From contig OX485807.1 in the NCBI GenBank assembly GCA_950295325.1, positions 37,912,440 to 37,976,439 on the forward strand: a DNA stretch of 64,000 bases. The letters run 5' to 3'. Made by a program: the position numbers and the translations under genes. Below the pieces are notes generated by a model. That model saw only the letters and a list, made by a program, of their open reading frames with translations. It was not told where the DNA came from and searched no databases. This document shows, one piece after another, positions 49,143 through 61,100 of this stretch. Source of the stretch: Polytrichum commune. Its lineage: Eukaryota; Streptophyta; Polytrichopsida; Polytrichales; Polytrichaceae. Numbering within the stretch: position 1 is the first letter of the stretch; every line of letters begins with the position of its first letter.

Positions 49143-50659
49143 CATTTTGAAAGACTTGTTAGTGAAGACATGTGTTTCTTCATGATTCAAACACATGAAG
49201 AAATGTTGGCCAAATAAGAGTAAGATTTTACATGCAATATGTCAAACTTGCCATGGTACTATGATAATAGCTATCGGCTATGGCATGAACTCCCTCCAAG
49301 ATATTATAATAAAGTCCCAAAAACCTCTTAGTCTATATCTTAACACTATACCTATCACCTACCCTAATCATGTATGATGAATGAATGCATTGAAACCCTA
49401 ATCAAGGTGGTCTCAACACAAACTTCGAAAGTGGGAAACTTTTGTTTATGTACAAGAATGACCCATCATTCAAAAAAAATTCTTGGTGACGGTGCATAAT
49501 AAAGAGGTACACCGCTTACCAAATGTAGTGCAAATGGAAAAATGTCTTCACGTTTGGATGAAAACATGGAATATCATTCATACAAAGTACATGATACTAA
49601 GTTTCCTATGTGTAGAAATGTGATTTGCAAATAGGGTTGATGAGGGCCACCCATGTTTACACAATTCAAAGCAGAATACACACGAGGCGCAAGGAGGTCA
49701 CTCCATTGTAAAGTTGAACAACCACGTGCGAATACTTTACATGTAAAAATCCTACTTTTCACATAAAGCACCACCAAAATGGGTCAAACTTTTATCAATT
49801 TTCTTTTTTCACAAGTAGATATACACGGTACTTATTACATAGTAAAAAATGGTAGCTAAATTTGATGATTTTTATTTTATTTTATTTTATAAAACATACC
49901 GTTTCTAACTAGAATGACGCAAAAATGCACTAAAAAAATTACTACAAAAATGCAAATGACTAAAAATTTCAAAAAAATATGCAAAAGATACTATCACTGC
50001 TTATGTATATGTAGGAAAAATGTCATAACTTTTGAAATTATCCATGGCATGTAATATAGAAGTAGCAAACTTTATTCATACGTAGTGTTCAACTTGACAA
50101 TGAGTGACCTCCCCGTGACATGAGGAGCGAATTAATCCAAATGGTCTCAATATCAAAGGAGCTCGTGACAAATGACTATGTCAATGATGGCCAAATAACT
50201 TTGGCTACCCGACATGTTTTCACCTTGGCACTCATTGTGGAGAGGATAATGACTACATTATGTTATGGGTTTAGGGTATAGGTAACATCATCATGGTTGG
50301 ACGGAAAAAGAAAAAGAAAAGACATGCCAAATTGTCACCAAATTTGCCGAGGGGTTAAAACATCACGAGGACCCTCGATGACCAAACAACCCTAGCCACT
50401 TGGGATGTTTTAATCGTGACACCTGTCATTGAGTGATTGTAAGACCAAAAGGTGCACCAAACGTCACCAAAACCCTTACGAACTCTAATTATAGGTCAAT
50501 TTTGTAAGCAATGGAGTATGTGTGTTGTTAGCCGTATTCTTAAGTAGACAAGAAGTTGGGAGTTCGCCAACCTCATTGAAGAAGGCACACCTACCTTTGC
50601 TATTTGCAAGAGAAATAATCACGAGAGAGGGAGCCGGTTTTCACCAATCTTGTTATGGA

Positions 50660-51160
50660 GGGCCACTTCACACACGAGACTGAGAGCCCGTGAGCATTAC
50701 ACTTCAAGCACTCTCGTTGGTGGAAAAGGCGGAGCCGGTCCAAGTTCGCTACTTCACACTACGCTTGAGGGACCAACGGAGTATGTGAATGCAAGATGGA
50801 TGTAAAGTCTACATGCATTCCTACACGGCGTCAAACGGATCATCTTTCGTGGTCACTTGGACTACTTTCAAAAACCACCTCTTGAAGGTAGGCCTAACAC
50901 GATACCGAGAGACCATGGCACTCCGAATGCTCACAACCGTTGGTTTATTCTATTTTATGATGTGTGAGGCCCGCATGATCAAAAATTCATTGAAATAGCA
51001 TTTGGTTGAGGGCCCGGTCACATATGACTTCAGTCTACACTTGAGAGTTTGTGACCACGCTACATAATTTTGGAGGTGTGTTGGGACGGTCTTTGGTCAC
51101 TTTCTTTTGGGCTCTCACAATTTCATGGTCACGGCTCTTGGCTCGTGTGTGAAGTGGCTC
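50660..51160. mobile_element. TIR element of about 500 bp, family unassigned
   Basis: The left end is GGGCCACTTCACACACGAG; the right end is CTCGTGTGTGAAGTGGCTC. About 18 bp are nearly complementary, followed by related GAGAGCCCGTGA and TCACGGCTCTTGG blocks. No clear target duplication or transposase is visible. Confidence 0.6.
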
Positions 51161-51332
51161 TGAAGTTGGTTAACTCCACGATGACCAAATAAGTGTAGCC
51201 ATTTGACACAATTTCACCTCAACACCCACCATTAAGTGGGGATGTGAAGTTGAGAAAAGCTTAAAGTGTCACCAATTTTACCATGTCTATAAATTTTACC
51301 ATGTCCATAAATTTTACCATGTACGTAAATCT

Positions 51333-51346
51333 CCCCCCCCCCCCCC
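51333..51346 (+). repeat. Poly-C tract (14) after a short tandem repeat
   Basis: Directly preceded by three TTTTACCATGT(C/A)(T/C)(A/G)TAAA units of 18 bp (about 51276-51330). Confidence 0.95.
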
Positions 51347-52076
51347 AACTCAAAAGACTTGAGGATATCCAACAATACTATAATGGTGTGAGTCATTAAG
51401 CCGTTACCCTTATCTACCGATCATGAGACAAGAAGTTGGAGATTCACCCAATTGTAGTCACTTGTCACATCTTCTCAAGTGATGCCCACATTGTTAAGGT
51501 CGAACATGAAATTGCAAAACATGCCATATTGACCTTAACGGTTTCAAAAAGACCACAAAGACTTATGAAAACAATGTAAGATATGTGGCCTTATAGTGGG
51601 CACTTCCAACCCTACCTATGATTTCAACCGATGGTTTGAACGGGGACTAATCTTGTCTGATTAGCAATTGCGAAACATGCAAATTGTTTCACTATATCAA
51701 AGTTGAAATGCAAAATTCATAGGACATCAATTTGAAGATTCTCATACTCTTTTAGTGATCGCAGTTATCCCTCTCAGTTGTGCAAACAATAGAACATGGT
51801 ACAAATAATATAATTTGAGCATGTAGTCCAATACGATCATGACACATGTCTTTGTGTTGTCCACTGTGGACTTCAAGCTTTGGTATATATTAACCAATAT
51901 TTAATTCTGGACACAATTGGTCAAGATCCTAAATTTCTAAGTAGCCGATATTTTGAACAATATCGTTGTTTATGCATCCAAAAAGTATATGTTCATGTAT
52001 ATTGGTTCTTTGAAAACGATTCGTATTCTTTCTAAGGTTTGAAACACCGGACAATATTTTGCCATTTTAATCAGTT

Positions 52077-52396
52077 GACTATTAGTGTGGGTGGAAAATT
52101 AGCGTGGACATAATTAGTACGGGCTACATTATTTTTTCTAGTCAAGGTGTGATTAACGTGGGTCCAAGACCCTGGGTCTTCCACCAAGTCTTTGTGAAGA
52201 ATTTTGATCAAACACATTGAACTTAAGTTGTAGTAGAAAAGTAGCACAAAGTAAAATAATCACCCACATTAATTTTCTACAAGAAATTGAGTGTGGGTTG
52301 AGAATTAATGTGGCTTACATTTATTCTCATTATGAAAAATTAGCGTGGGCTCTAGAAAAACTATCGTGGCCCACAACAATAGGAATATTTAGTGTA
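52077..52396 (-). mobile_element. MITE-like element, family copy 2 (inverted)
   Basis: Reverse-complement relative of 48382-48755. The minus strand begins ACACTAAATATTCCTATTG and continues GTTTTTCTAGAGCCCAC, then TCATAATGAGAAT. The other end has CTATTAGTGTGGGTGGA. Confidence 0.6.
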
Positions 52397-53329
52397 ATTG
52401 CTAATTGTCCTTGTTCATTGGCATATGCCAATAAATTCCAAATTGTTTATATCATTGTTGACTCTAAAATATTAGGTGTCCAATTACAAAGAGGATCCAC
52501 AAGACCCACATCCCCGAAGGCATTATGCCATTTAGCCATAAGGTATGCGGGCCTTTACGTGGTCACTCTTCTTAACCATAACCTTATTTGGGAATGGTAT
52601 ATCGTAAGGAGTGGTCACACCAAAAACATACATGCTACAATGAGACTGGATCATGCGCACAAAACATGTGAAACATTCTAGGTTCAATAATTGACACAAT
52701 TGGGAGAACTCCCATGCGACCACATAAAGAGAAAGGTGACCTCCACCTTGACTTTGCACACCTTTCACATCCAAACTCCAATTTTAAAACTCAAAAAAGA
52801 CAACATTCGTGTGTCGCAATTGCTAACCACATGAGACGGTTCTTATTCCAATTCAACAACTAAAACTAAAACTGTTCATGAAGATGAAAGCGCCTACAAT
52901 AGGGACCCCACCCCACACACACACCCCAACCATACGTAAGTGACCTTTAGATATAGAGTCCTCATGCTCCACCACCCTCTCTGTCTCAACAAACACACAA
53001 TAACACTGTACCGACTGAAGGACATGCCAAGTGGACCCTAAATCATCAGGTCAGGCAACAAGGAAACATATTGACTTTTCAATTTGTTTCTTGTTTCTTG
53101 TAAATGGCATGTTATTAATGCGAGAAGAAGTAGTCGGAGGCTCGCCCACCTCATTCAAGAAGCTATGCCTACCTAACTCACGCAACCACCAACGCCCATG
53201 TACTTACTAGAAACCAAAAGCAACGAAGAAAATGCCGGACTAGCAAACCAACAAAAGTACCACCCCTACTAGCTTGCCCTAGTTCTCTTACCGTGTCTTC
53301 TTTCTCCTCCCCCACCGGGCCAACCAACC

Positions 53330-55122
53330 AACTAACTAACGGGCGACCCGGCCCGGCCCGGTATATCGGCAACTAACGGGTGACCCCACTCTACCACCCC
53401 CCCGCCCCGCCCCCATCCACTCGCGCTGGTGTACCGCCACCGGGCCCGGCCCGGCCCGGCCAGAGTCTTCTCCGAAGGAAGAAACGAAGCAGACACGAGA
53501 GAGAGTGAGGAGAGCGAGAGGTTCGACACTGGTTCGCCAGTCGCGGGTTGGGATCGCCGAAGAATCATGGACGATGCATGGGGATGATGATGATGATGAT
53601 GATGGTGGGGAGGGAGGGGGGGCTAAGTAGGCGAGGCGAGGCGATGCGATGCGATGCGGCATGCATGATGCATGATGCACGAGGAACGAAGCGGCAGGGA
53701 TCCGACGTGACACTGACACGACGAAACGGAGGAAGGGGAGAGCGGGGAGGGAGGGAGGGATTCATGGCGGTACTTGGCCATCGTTGGCTGGCTGGTGCAT
53801 ACATGGCAGCAGGGGGTGGGGTGGCGGGAGGGGAGGGGAGGGGGGGGGGGGAGATCGGATCGCGGAGCGTGAGGGGGGCGGCGGCCGTGACGCGGCCGGC
53901 AGGCAGGCAGGTAGGTACTACGAACGACGTCGGGGTGTGCGGTGGGCGGACGGAGCTGGGAGGGAGGGAGGGAGCCTGGAAGTAGGGTCAATATGGCGGA
54001 AAGTGGTGGGAGTCGCCGAAACCCTCCTGACTACCACGGCCAGGAGCGGGATGGGCGGATCGGAAGCGTTGGTTGGTTGCGTGCGGGAGGGGGAGGCCGG
54101 AGGAGGCCCAGCGGCAACGAGGAGGAGGTTGGTTGGATGGACGGCCATGGGGGCCGCGACTCATCATCATGCCGCGAGGAGGGGGGAGAAGAAGTTGCTG
54201 CGGCTACTGGTGGTGGTGACGTAGGAGCGGTAGCGGGGCTATGGTGTCGGCCTTCCAGCCGTGACTTGTGCTGCACCTCGTGCCCGAGGACGAGGACGAG
54301 GGACGACTACGATCATCGCCGCTGCGACCAGACTAGACCAGACCAGACCGCTGCGTTGATTGCCGATGATGTCGACGAGGCTGCTGTGGCCGCTGACGCT
54401 GTGGTAACTAACCCTTGCCTTGCTGCGTGCAATGTGGTGACCGCAATTTGAGGCTGGAGGGTTTCCAGGTGTGGCGCGTGACGTAGGAGGAGGGGGAGGA
54501 CTACGATTGTTGCTCCGACAATTGGAGGAGCCGTGGCCCTGTCTGCGTTGATGGCCGATGTTGATGAGGCTGTTGTAAACCTTGCCTTACCGGGTGGTAC
54601 AATGTGGTGACCGCAATTGAGGCGTGAGGGTTTCAGGCGTGGCTGGTGTTGTTGTAGGAGGACTGCAATTTTCTGCTCCGAGGCTTTGAGGAGCCGTGCC
54701 CTTGTTGCTTTGTCTGCTGGCAATGTGGTGGCCGCAATTGAGGCGCAATTGTGGCGTGGGGTTTCGGGCGTGACCCGTGCTGCTGTCGCTAGTAGATGAG
54801 GAGGAGGGCTGGGGTGCTGCAACAACCTTGTCGGGGTTCAAAGTTGACCGCCGATTTGTTGCGCAGTGGTGGAAGGAGCCGGAGTCCTTCTGTTACCTCG
54901 TAGCTTTGGTTCCTCTGGTCAAAGATAGCTTCTCTGATGAAAGATACGAAGTTTTGTACCAATTCATGTTATGACTCAAGAGACGTATCGTATATCTCTT
55001 GCTTCCACGGTCTTGAGTGTGCTTGAAGGGGGAGTTGCAGGCAGTTCCTCTCTGGAGTTTTGGAGAGTTGTCCGGGGTTGAATATCTTTGGAGGCCGTCG
55101 ATAAGAGGCAGGATTGGGAACT
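53330..55122 (+). promoter_or_regulatory. GC-rich island and leader upstream of the TDBD/PHD/GNAT gene
   Basis: Base composition changes sharply from AT-rich to GC-rich near 53330 and stays so to about 54850. Seen: repeated CCCGG units (about 53346-53361 and 53441-53462), a (GAT)n stretch near 53584-53606, a G-run cluster (53828-53851) and degenerate GGGAGG repeats on both sides. Long open frames occur on both strands but are low-complexity by-products of GC content. The 3' part probably contains the promoter and 5' UTR; no TATA box or start site can be placed. Confidence 0.5.
54352..54790 (+). repeat. Degenerate tandem repeats in the presumed 5' leader
   Basis: A block starting CAATGTGGTG(A/G)CCGCAATT occurs at 54430, 54600 and 54721 (spacings 170 and 121 bp). 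Each is followed by a variant of GAGGGTTTC..GGCGTG. Interleaved are two copies of GCGTTGAT.GCCGATG..GACGAGGCTG(C/T)TGT-like sequence, starting near 54353 and 54546. The repeat units are not multiples of three and are not obviously coding. Confidence 0.7.
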
Positions 55123-58100
55123 ATGGGCGCGCAGAAGAGCACCGAGTTGGAGGAGCTTAGTATTGTCGTGGATATAAGCCGTGATAACAATATAGCGTCG
55201 GCTATATCTCCAGCTTCAATTGTTAAGAAGATGATGCCGGTTACAGGCAATAAGGAATCTAACCACTCCAGATCATCTTCAGACACATCCGCCGAGAGCA
55301 GTGAGGGAACTGAAGCCATAGTAGATGCTGTAAACCATGAAAATGACGAGGTTATGCAAGAAGCGGTTGTTGAAGACGCATCAGGGGATATGAAAGTTAG
55401 TGGGCCCCAGGTGAACGAGAAGCAAGGCTCGGAGGCCTCTCAACGAGAAGTCGTAGTACTGAGCAGCAGCCCAATCTCGAATGGCTTGGCACATGATAAA
55501 GACGCGGTGAGCAAGCCAAAAGGAAATCGCAAGCGGAAGAAAACTGTGCATTATATGAATTCCAGGGTGCCACATTCTGTGCCTATTTTGGAGAGTGACG
55601 ATGGGTCAGACAGCCCAGGTAGCCCTGAAGAGGCCGAAGAGATGCCAGTGCGGCAAGCCCCGCGTGCAGCTGCCTCAAAGGTCTGTTCATGTTCAAGGGT
55701 TCTTATAAGTTCTTATTTGCCTATCAGCCTGATGGATCGCATGTGATATACTATGGCCGTCCTTTTATAACTCAGTGTACGAATCTACACCGCGCTCTAT
55801 CTTACAAAGACATAAGGATATATTATATGAGTATCCGTTTATGCATAAACCCCTCCTCTAACTTGATGTAGTGGAACATCAAAAAGAATTGAAGTCTTCA
55901 ATTAATCCAAGACAAATATTCAGTCGACAGTTAAATCTTGGCAAAGCTCTTGCCTCAGGTAAGTCGAGTCATTTTGAGACCTAACTCAACTTCTAAAGGA
56001 GTCACACGTCATTGGCAATATGTGACTGAGATCCTTCGCACATTGTGTGTTCTGCGAGGGCAGCTGAAGGCGATGGTCCCAGTTGGGGACAAAATGCCGA
56101 AACCTCCGAGAAATGCCAAGGAGTTGATGGCAACTGGACTTTTGACAGGGCACCATGTCCGCTGCTCTTGTCGTGGCGAGCAGGTATGCTTGTTAATAGA
56201 TTATCTGGAACGCAAGCCAAATGGTTTTCGTACCGATTTCCTGCCTCAGTTGTACTTTTGTAATAGCAGAGCTTACAATGGTCTGTGAATGACTGCTTCA
56301 GATTTGTTTAGGGTTGTATGAAAGAATCCAAATGGGAGGGGTGGCGCAATTCTTTATCAAAATTAGGTCTTGGAAGTGGTTTTCTCTTTGACATAGGCGG
56401 AGGACCAAGTGTAGTGTAGAGTGAAGCCGCGGAGTTCTCCGACATAGGTTTCTGGAGAGCTACTCTAGTTTGAATATTGTTGTCAGTAATTGTTATCAGG
56501 TCCTTCTGGTGTAATTACAGAGAGGATTTGTTTAGACCTTTTGGAATCTATTAGACTTCCACTTCTCCCTGAATCTGTAGCTGGTTCCACATTAATTCCC
56601 TGTTGTCAAGAAATCCTCGAGTAACCTCCTCTTTGGATAAACAGCTCACAGGTACTCTCCAAGATATGGGTGTGGTGTGCGACTGTCGGAACTGTAAGGG
56701 TGAACAGGTGTGTGCATCAACAGTCACTGCAAGTTGCACTAGTTTCAAGCTTTTATTTTGTAACTAGAAGTTATTTGGATATGTGAAGACTCGATGCCGT
56801 GTTCAATGAAGGACTATGTTCTGTTATTAGCAACTGAGCAAGTGAGCTTGTGTCAGGTTGTCTCCATCTCAGCTTTTGAGGCTCACTCTGGGAGCACTTC
56901 TCACCATCCAAGTGACAACATATATCTTGAAAACGGAAAGAATCTGAGGGACATTCTCAGTGCCGGTCAAGAAGCAGCAGACTGTGGGGACAATATTTTC
57001 AGAGCCCTTAAGCATGCGATTGGGGAGATTCAAGGGATTGTGAAGCGAACAATTGTTTGTGCAAAATGTGGGAGCTGTGAAGGGGGAAACTTAATCTCCT
57101 GCAAGGGAGCAAGATGCTCAGTTGTTTATCATCCAGGCATGTGTGACTTCCAGATTTGTTTGAGCAGCTCAAAAGGTGTTTTGGTTGCAGCTCAGAGCAG
57201 GCTGCTATTAGATTCAGACTATGCAGATGGTCTCTTAGTTCCTTGAAATAAAAATGTAGGCTCAGGACTTTTCAAAGTGTTTTCGGTGATTGTCATTATT
57301 TCACAACCCCATTGATAGGAGATGAGAATGCAACACTTACTTCATCAAAGAGAAGAGCTTGAGAGTGAATCTTCTGATCTTGGTATGGAAGTGGAAGGGT
57401 GATATGCATGGTCAAATCAGTGACTGATATTTCAGATTACATATTCAGTTCCAGTACTGCGAGTGCAAGAGGTTACTGTTGATTTAGTTACAATGCCTGG
57501 ACAAGTTACTATAAATACTAGACAATTTTCTGAAATCATGTGTGTGCATTGTGATGTATCAGAGTGCATTGGGATACCAGGCTCTCATCGGGGGGATTGG
57601 TTCTGTGCAAAATGTGAGAAGATAATGAAGAAACCCCATGCTAATGTGAAAGTGAAGCGCTCTACTCCAGGTGGAGCAGAGAGAGATGATCCACGCTCAA
57701 GGTACACTTTTTAGAATAACCATGATTTTTTGTCATAGAATTCCTTCGCTTTACACAAAAATCCTTTGGTCCAAACTTGTGGACCAGTAATATGGTGTTG
57801 GTATATGGACAGGCACTGTGGTGAATGTCCTTGTAGGCACTTGGTACTTTGTCTGAGTGTTAACTGGTGAACCCAAGTTATGGCTTGAAGGGTCTACTGT
57901 TACTGTTTGATATGTTTAGTCTCATGAAAGCAGACTGCATTCATGGAGGGCTAAGCCTCATATCCCTTAAGTAGGAGAGACTGTTCAACATCAAATCTGG
58001 AAAATGAAGTGGATTGCCCATTCTACACTTACAATCTTGGCCCAAGGCCTTGGAAGTTGGACAGTTTTCAAATATGGGTCCACTTGTCTCATTTTGATTG

Positions 58101-61100
58101 TCACATTAATCTATGGAAGATAGAGAGGTAGTACTTAGCACGATTGTTGGCTGCCTTTGCAGTTTCAGTCATATGCTTTATATATTATTTGTGTTTTGGT
58201 TTTGAAGAGATTTGGATGGGTCATGCAGAGAGAAAGATTTGACTGTGTTGGCAAGGTCAGCACGGGATGCACATGTACATAAAGCTCTCTTCTTGCCTGG
58301 TGGTCTTGCTGATGGTACAGAGCTTGGTTATTATGCAAGAAATCAGGTAGTTCTGGCCATCTTTATCTGGGTTGCATGTGCTTGTGTCATTCTGAATTTG
58401 AGAAGTAGCCTTCAGTGTATTTTTTGAATGCTGGAGGTAGTTTCTTCATCTTGTGGAGAGTTTCTGGTTCGAGATGTTTGCTGGATTGTAAGTGGCATCT
58501 TTTGATTTAACCTGTTGGATTTGGGGTTGTGGTACAGTGTATTCTCACGGGGGTTAAGAGAGGTGGAGGCATATGCTGCAGCCATTGTGACAAAGAGGTG
58601 AGATACACACATGCAAACGAGGAAGGTCAACTGGTCTTCCTCTGATTTGATGCAAAAAAATTTGAAATAGTTGTGTCAGATTCTCAGGAGCCTAGCACTT
58701 GTTAAAGTTATTTAGTTTTGTGGTCGTGTTGAAATGCTGGTTCGTTGGTTTTTACTGCAGCTTTGTTCAAAAAGCATAAGGTGGATGAGCACTGATGAGA
58801 GTTATTTGTATTAAGTATGTCTCATGTCAAGAAGTCCTTGTGTTGTTTGCAGTAGTCGGTGATGAACTTTTCCTGGCTAAAGATACTATTGGAAGTGGTT
58901 CCAAATGTAATAGCTTAGGTTCTGTGTTGTATTAAATAGTGATTGCTTAAGCCTGCGACAGTGGCTGATGTTGGTTGTTTTTGGTCTCTTACAGATTAGT
59001 TGCTCAGCATTTGAGCTGCATGCTGGTTGTGAGGCTCGTCGAAATCCGTAAGTTATCTGCTTTATTTCTGTGGAATACCAGCAGGCAGGGATGTCATCTA
59101 TTCATATGTGTTGGAGTTTTAAGAGCCTAGATAGTGACCTTGTGCATTCTAGGGTAGAGTAGCAACCAAACGATTGTTCTAGATACTTGACATGGAGTAT
59201 CAAGAGACTTCCAAGTTTAATTCTTGATATGAATAAATTAGAGGGAGATCAACTCATGTAACTTACTACTAAGGTTTGGTGGAGAGCCTTTCTTGCAATC
59301 CTCTCTTGCTTAATTTAACAATCCAATGTAGCTGGCTGAAATGTTCAAGAGGAGAAATGGTATTATATTGCCCGAGACATCTTAGTATTCTATATCAGTG
59401 TACTCATCATTACCGTTATATGCAGGTATGGAAGCATCTTGCTGGCAGACGGTCGGTCCTTGAAGGATGTGTGCAAGGAGCTGGCTGATCAAAACAAGCT
59501 TGGTGAAAGGGCAAAACACGTCTCCAGAGCTGGAGAGATTAACAGCTGTGTTGAATGTGGAGAAAATGGAGATCAAAAGTGGTGCCATGGTTGTGACCTT
59601 TCATGGTGTCGTGATTGTGCTGAAGAGACTTTTGACCTAGGTGAGAGTTACCTTCAAGCACTAGAGTTGTGAGTAACTGTGTTACGTAGAGAGTAGTTTA
59701 CTTGTCTGTAGATTTCTAAAAGGTCACGTTGATTGCTTGAATCTTGTTAATCAAATATCTGTGTAGAGATTTCTGTACGTTGAGGAAACTCTTTTAGAGA
59801 AGTTCAGATCTATACTAGCATATCTAAAAGTATCTGCTTACTCCTATCCAGTGCGGCAAAAATATGATTGATTCAGGTGTTGCACAAGATAGAAAACTGA
59901 TGCAGACGTTTTGTTGTACTCCTGCTGATTTGTGCAGGTGCCGAAAAAGAGTCTGATAAGTGGTATTGCCGTATTTGTAAGAAGGATAATGTGGCAGTCT
60001 TGAAAAGTGCACAGAAAGTATCAGGCAGGACTGTCAATGGAGGAAACATTATAGTAGCTGATGATCGAAACCGTCGTGTGCGGCACTTTCAAGCACCTGA
60101 TTCTGTTGGTGGGTGTGCTATCTGCAAGTAAGTTCTCACTTTCTGTTTACTACGAAATTTTATTCAAGGCAGTTTGTAGTTAGCTGGACATCAGGTTCCA
60201 ACACTTATGGCAGCTGCTGTAGTGCTGTAGTGCTGTTGTAACATACTCATCAGAGGTAGCTTCTACAGTAGTTCTTGGTTATATGTGTGATCCTGTTGTA
60301 TTCTTGCAGGGATCAAGTTTATTTTATTCTAGTGAGTGCACATATTCTTGTAGGATAGTTTTTGGACATATAATATTCAAAGGATTTTTGAAAAAAGTGG
60401 TGTGACTTTTTGGTTTGTACAGCTGGAGATTTTGCTCACTACAGGTTTGTTTTCTGTCTTGGCAGAAAGTGGAATTTGAGCAAGTCTGGTTTTGATGGCA
60501 TGACCATGTTAGTTTGCGATCAAGTAAGTATCCTCATTCATGTTATTTTACTCCTTCATAATTTTCCTGGTTGTTCTTTGATAACGTAAAGGATCAGGGT
60601 TGGAGGATCAGGAAAGCACAATTTATAGATTTGTACATCTTGTATGTATTTGGATTGGTAACTGAAGGGCTCTTAATCAAAATATATTCGGTTTTAAGAG
60701 ATTCTTTGATATTAATGCCTCAGTGTTCTCATCTTGTGGGTGCTTTTCTTGGCAGTGCGGACAAGAGTACCATGTTGGCTGCTTAAAGAAAGAGGGGATG
60801 GTTGATGTCAATGTATGTTACGCACTTCAACAGTTCCAGTGTTTGCATATATTGGTTGTACATTGGTTGATGGTTTCAATCATGTCTGACAAGTTGATGT
60901 GGTGATTACTGTAGACTTGAAGGGGTTGTTCTGAAGGGTTAAATATGGTTGTCACAGAAAATGCTTAATCCTGGTGTCAAGAGGTTAAACTAGAAGCAGT
61001 CTGCCGGGATTATTGGTTTGAGGTGTTTCCTTTCCAGGCATGATGTATCCTTGTAGGAGAGTTGTTGTTCATCCATTGGTGCCTCTGCTGCAAAATACGT

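Larger units (their letters stand above)
48777..53329. other. Gap: AT-rich repeat DNA between MITE copy 1 and the GC island
   Basis: Contains MITE copy 2, the 50660-51160 TIR element, a poly-C tract and several short copies of a GA(T/C)(G/C)ACCAAATAA..TAGCCA-type motif (near 50170, 50380 and 51180). No gene is supported; open frames of up to 154 codons (52217-52681) lie in repeat DNA. Confidence 0.5.

Noticed and set aside
52217-52681. 154-codon plus-strand open frame
   Set aside because: Its first part overlaps MITE copy 2 and the rest shows no domain.
53548-54825. Long open frames (up to 170 codons) on both strands of the GC island
   Set aside because: Low-complexity Gly/Arg/Ser/Pro sequence in many overlapping frames, as expected from GC-rich DNA with few stops.
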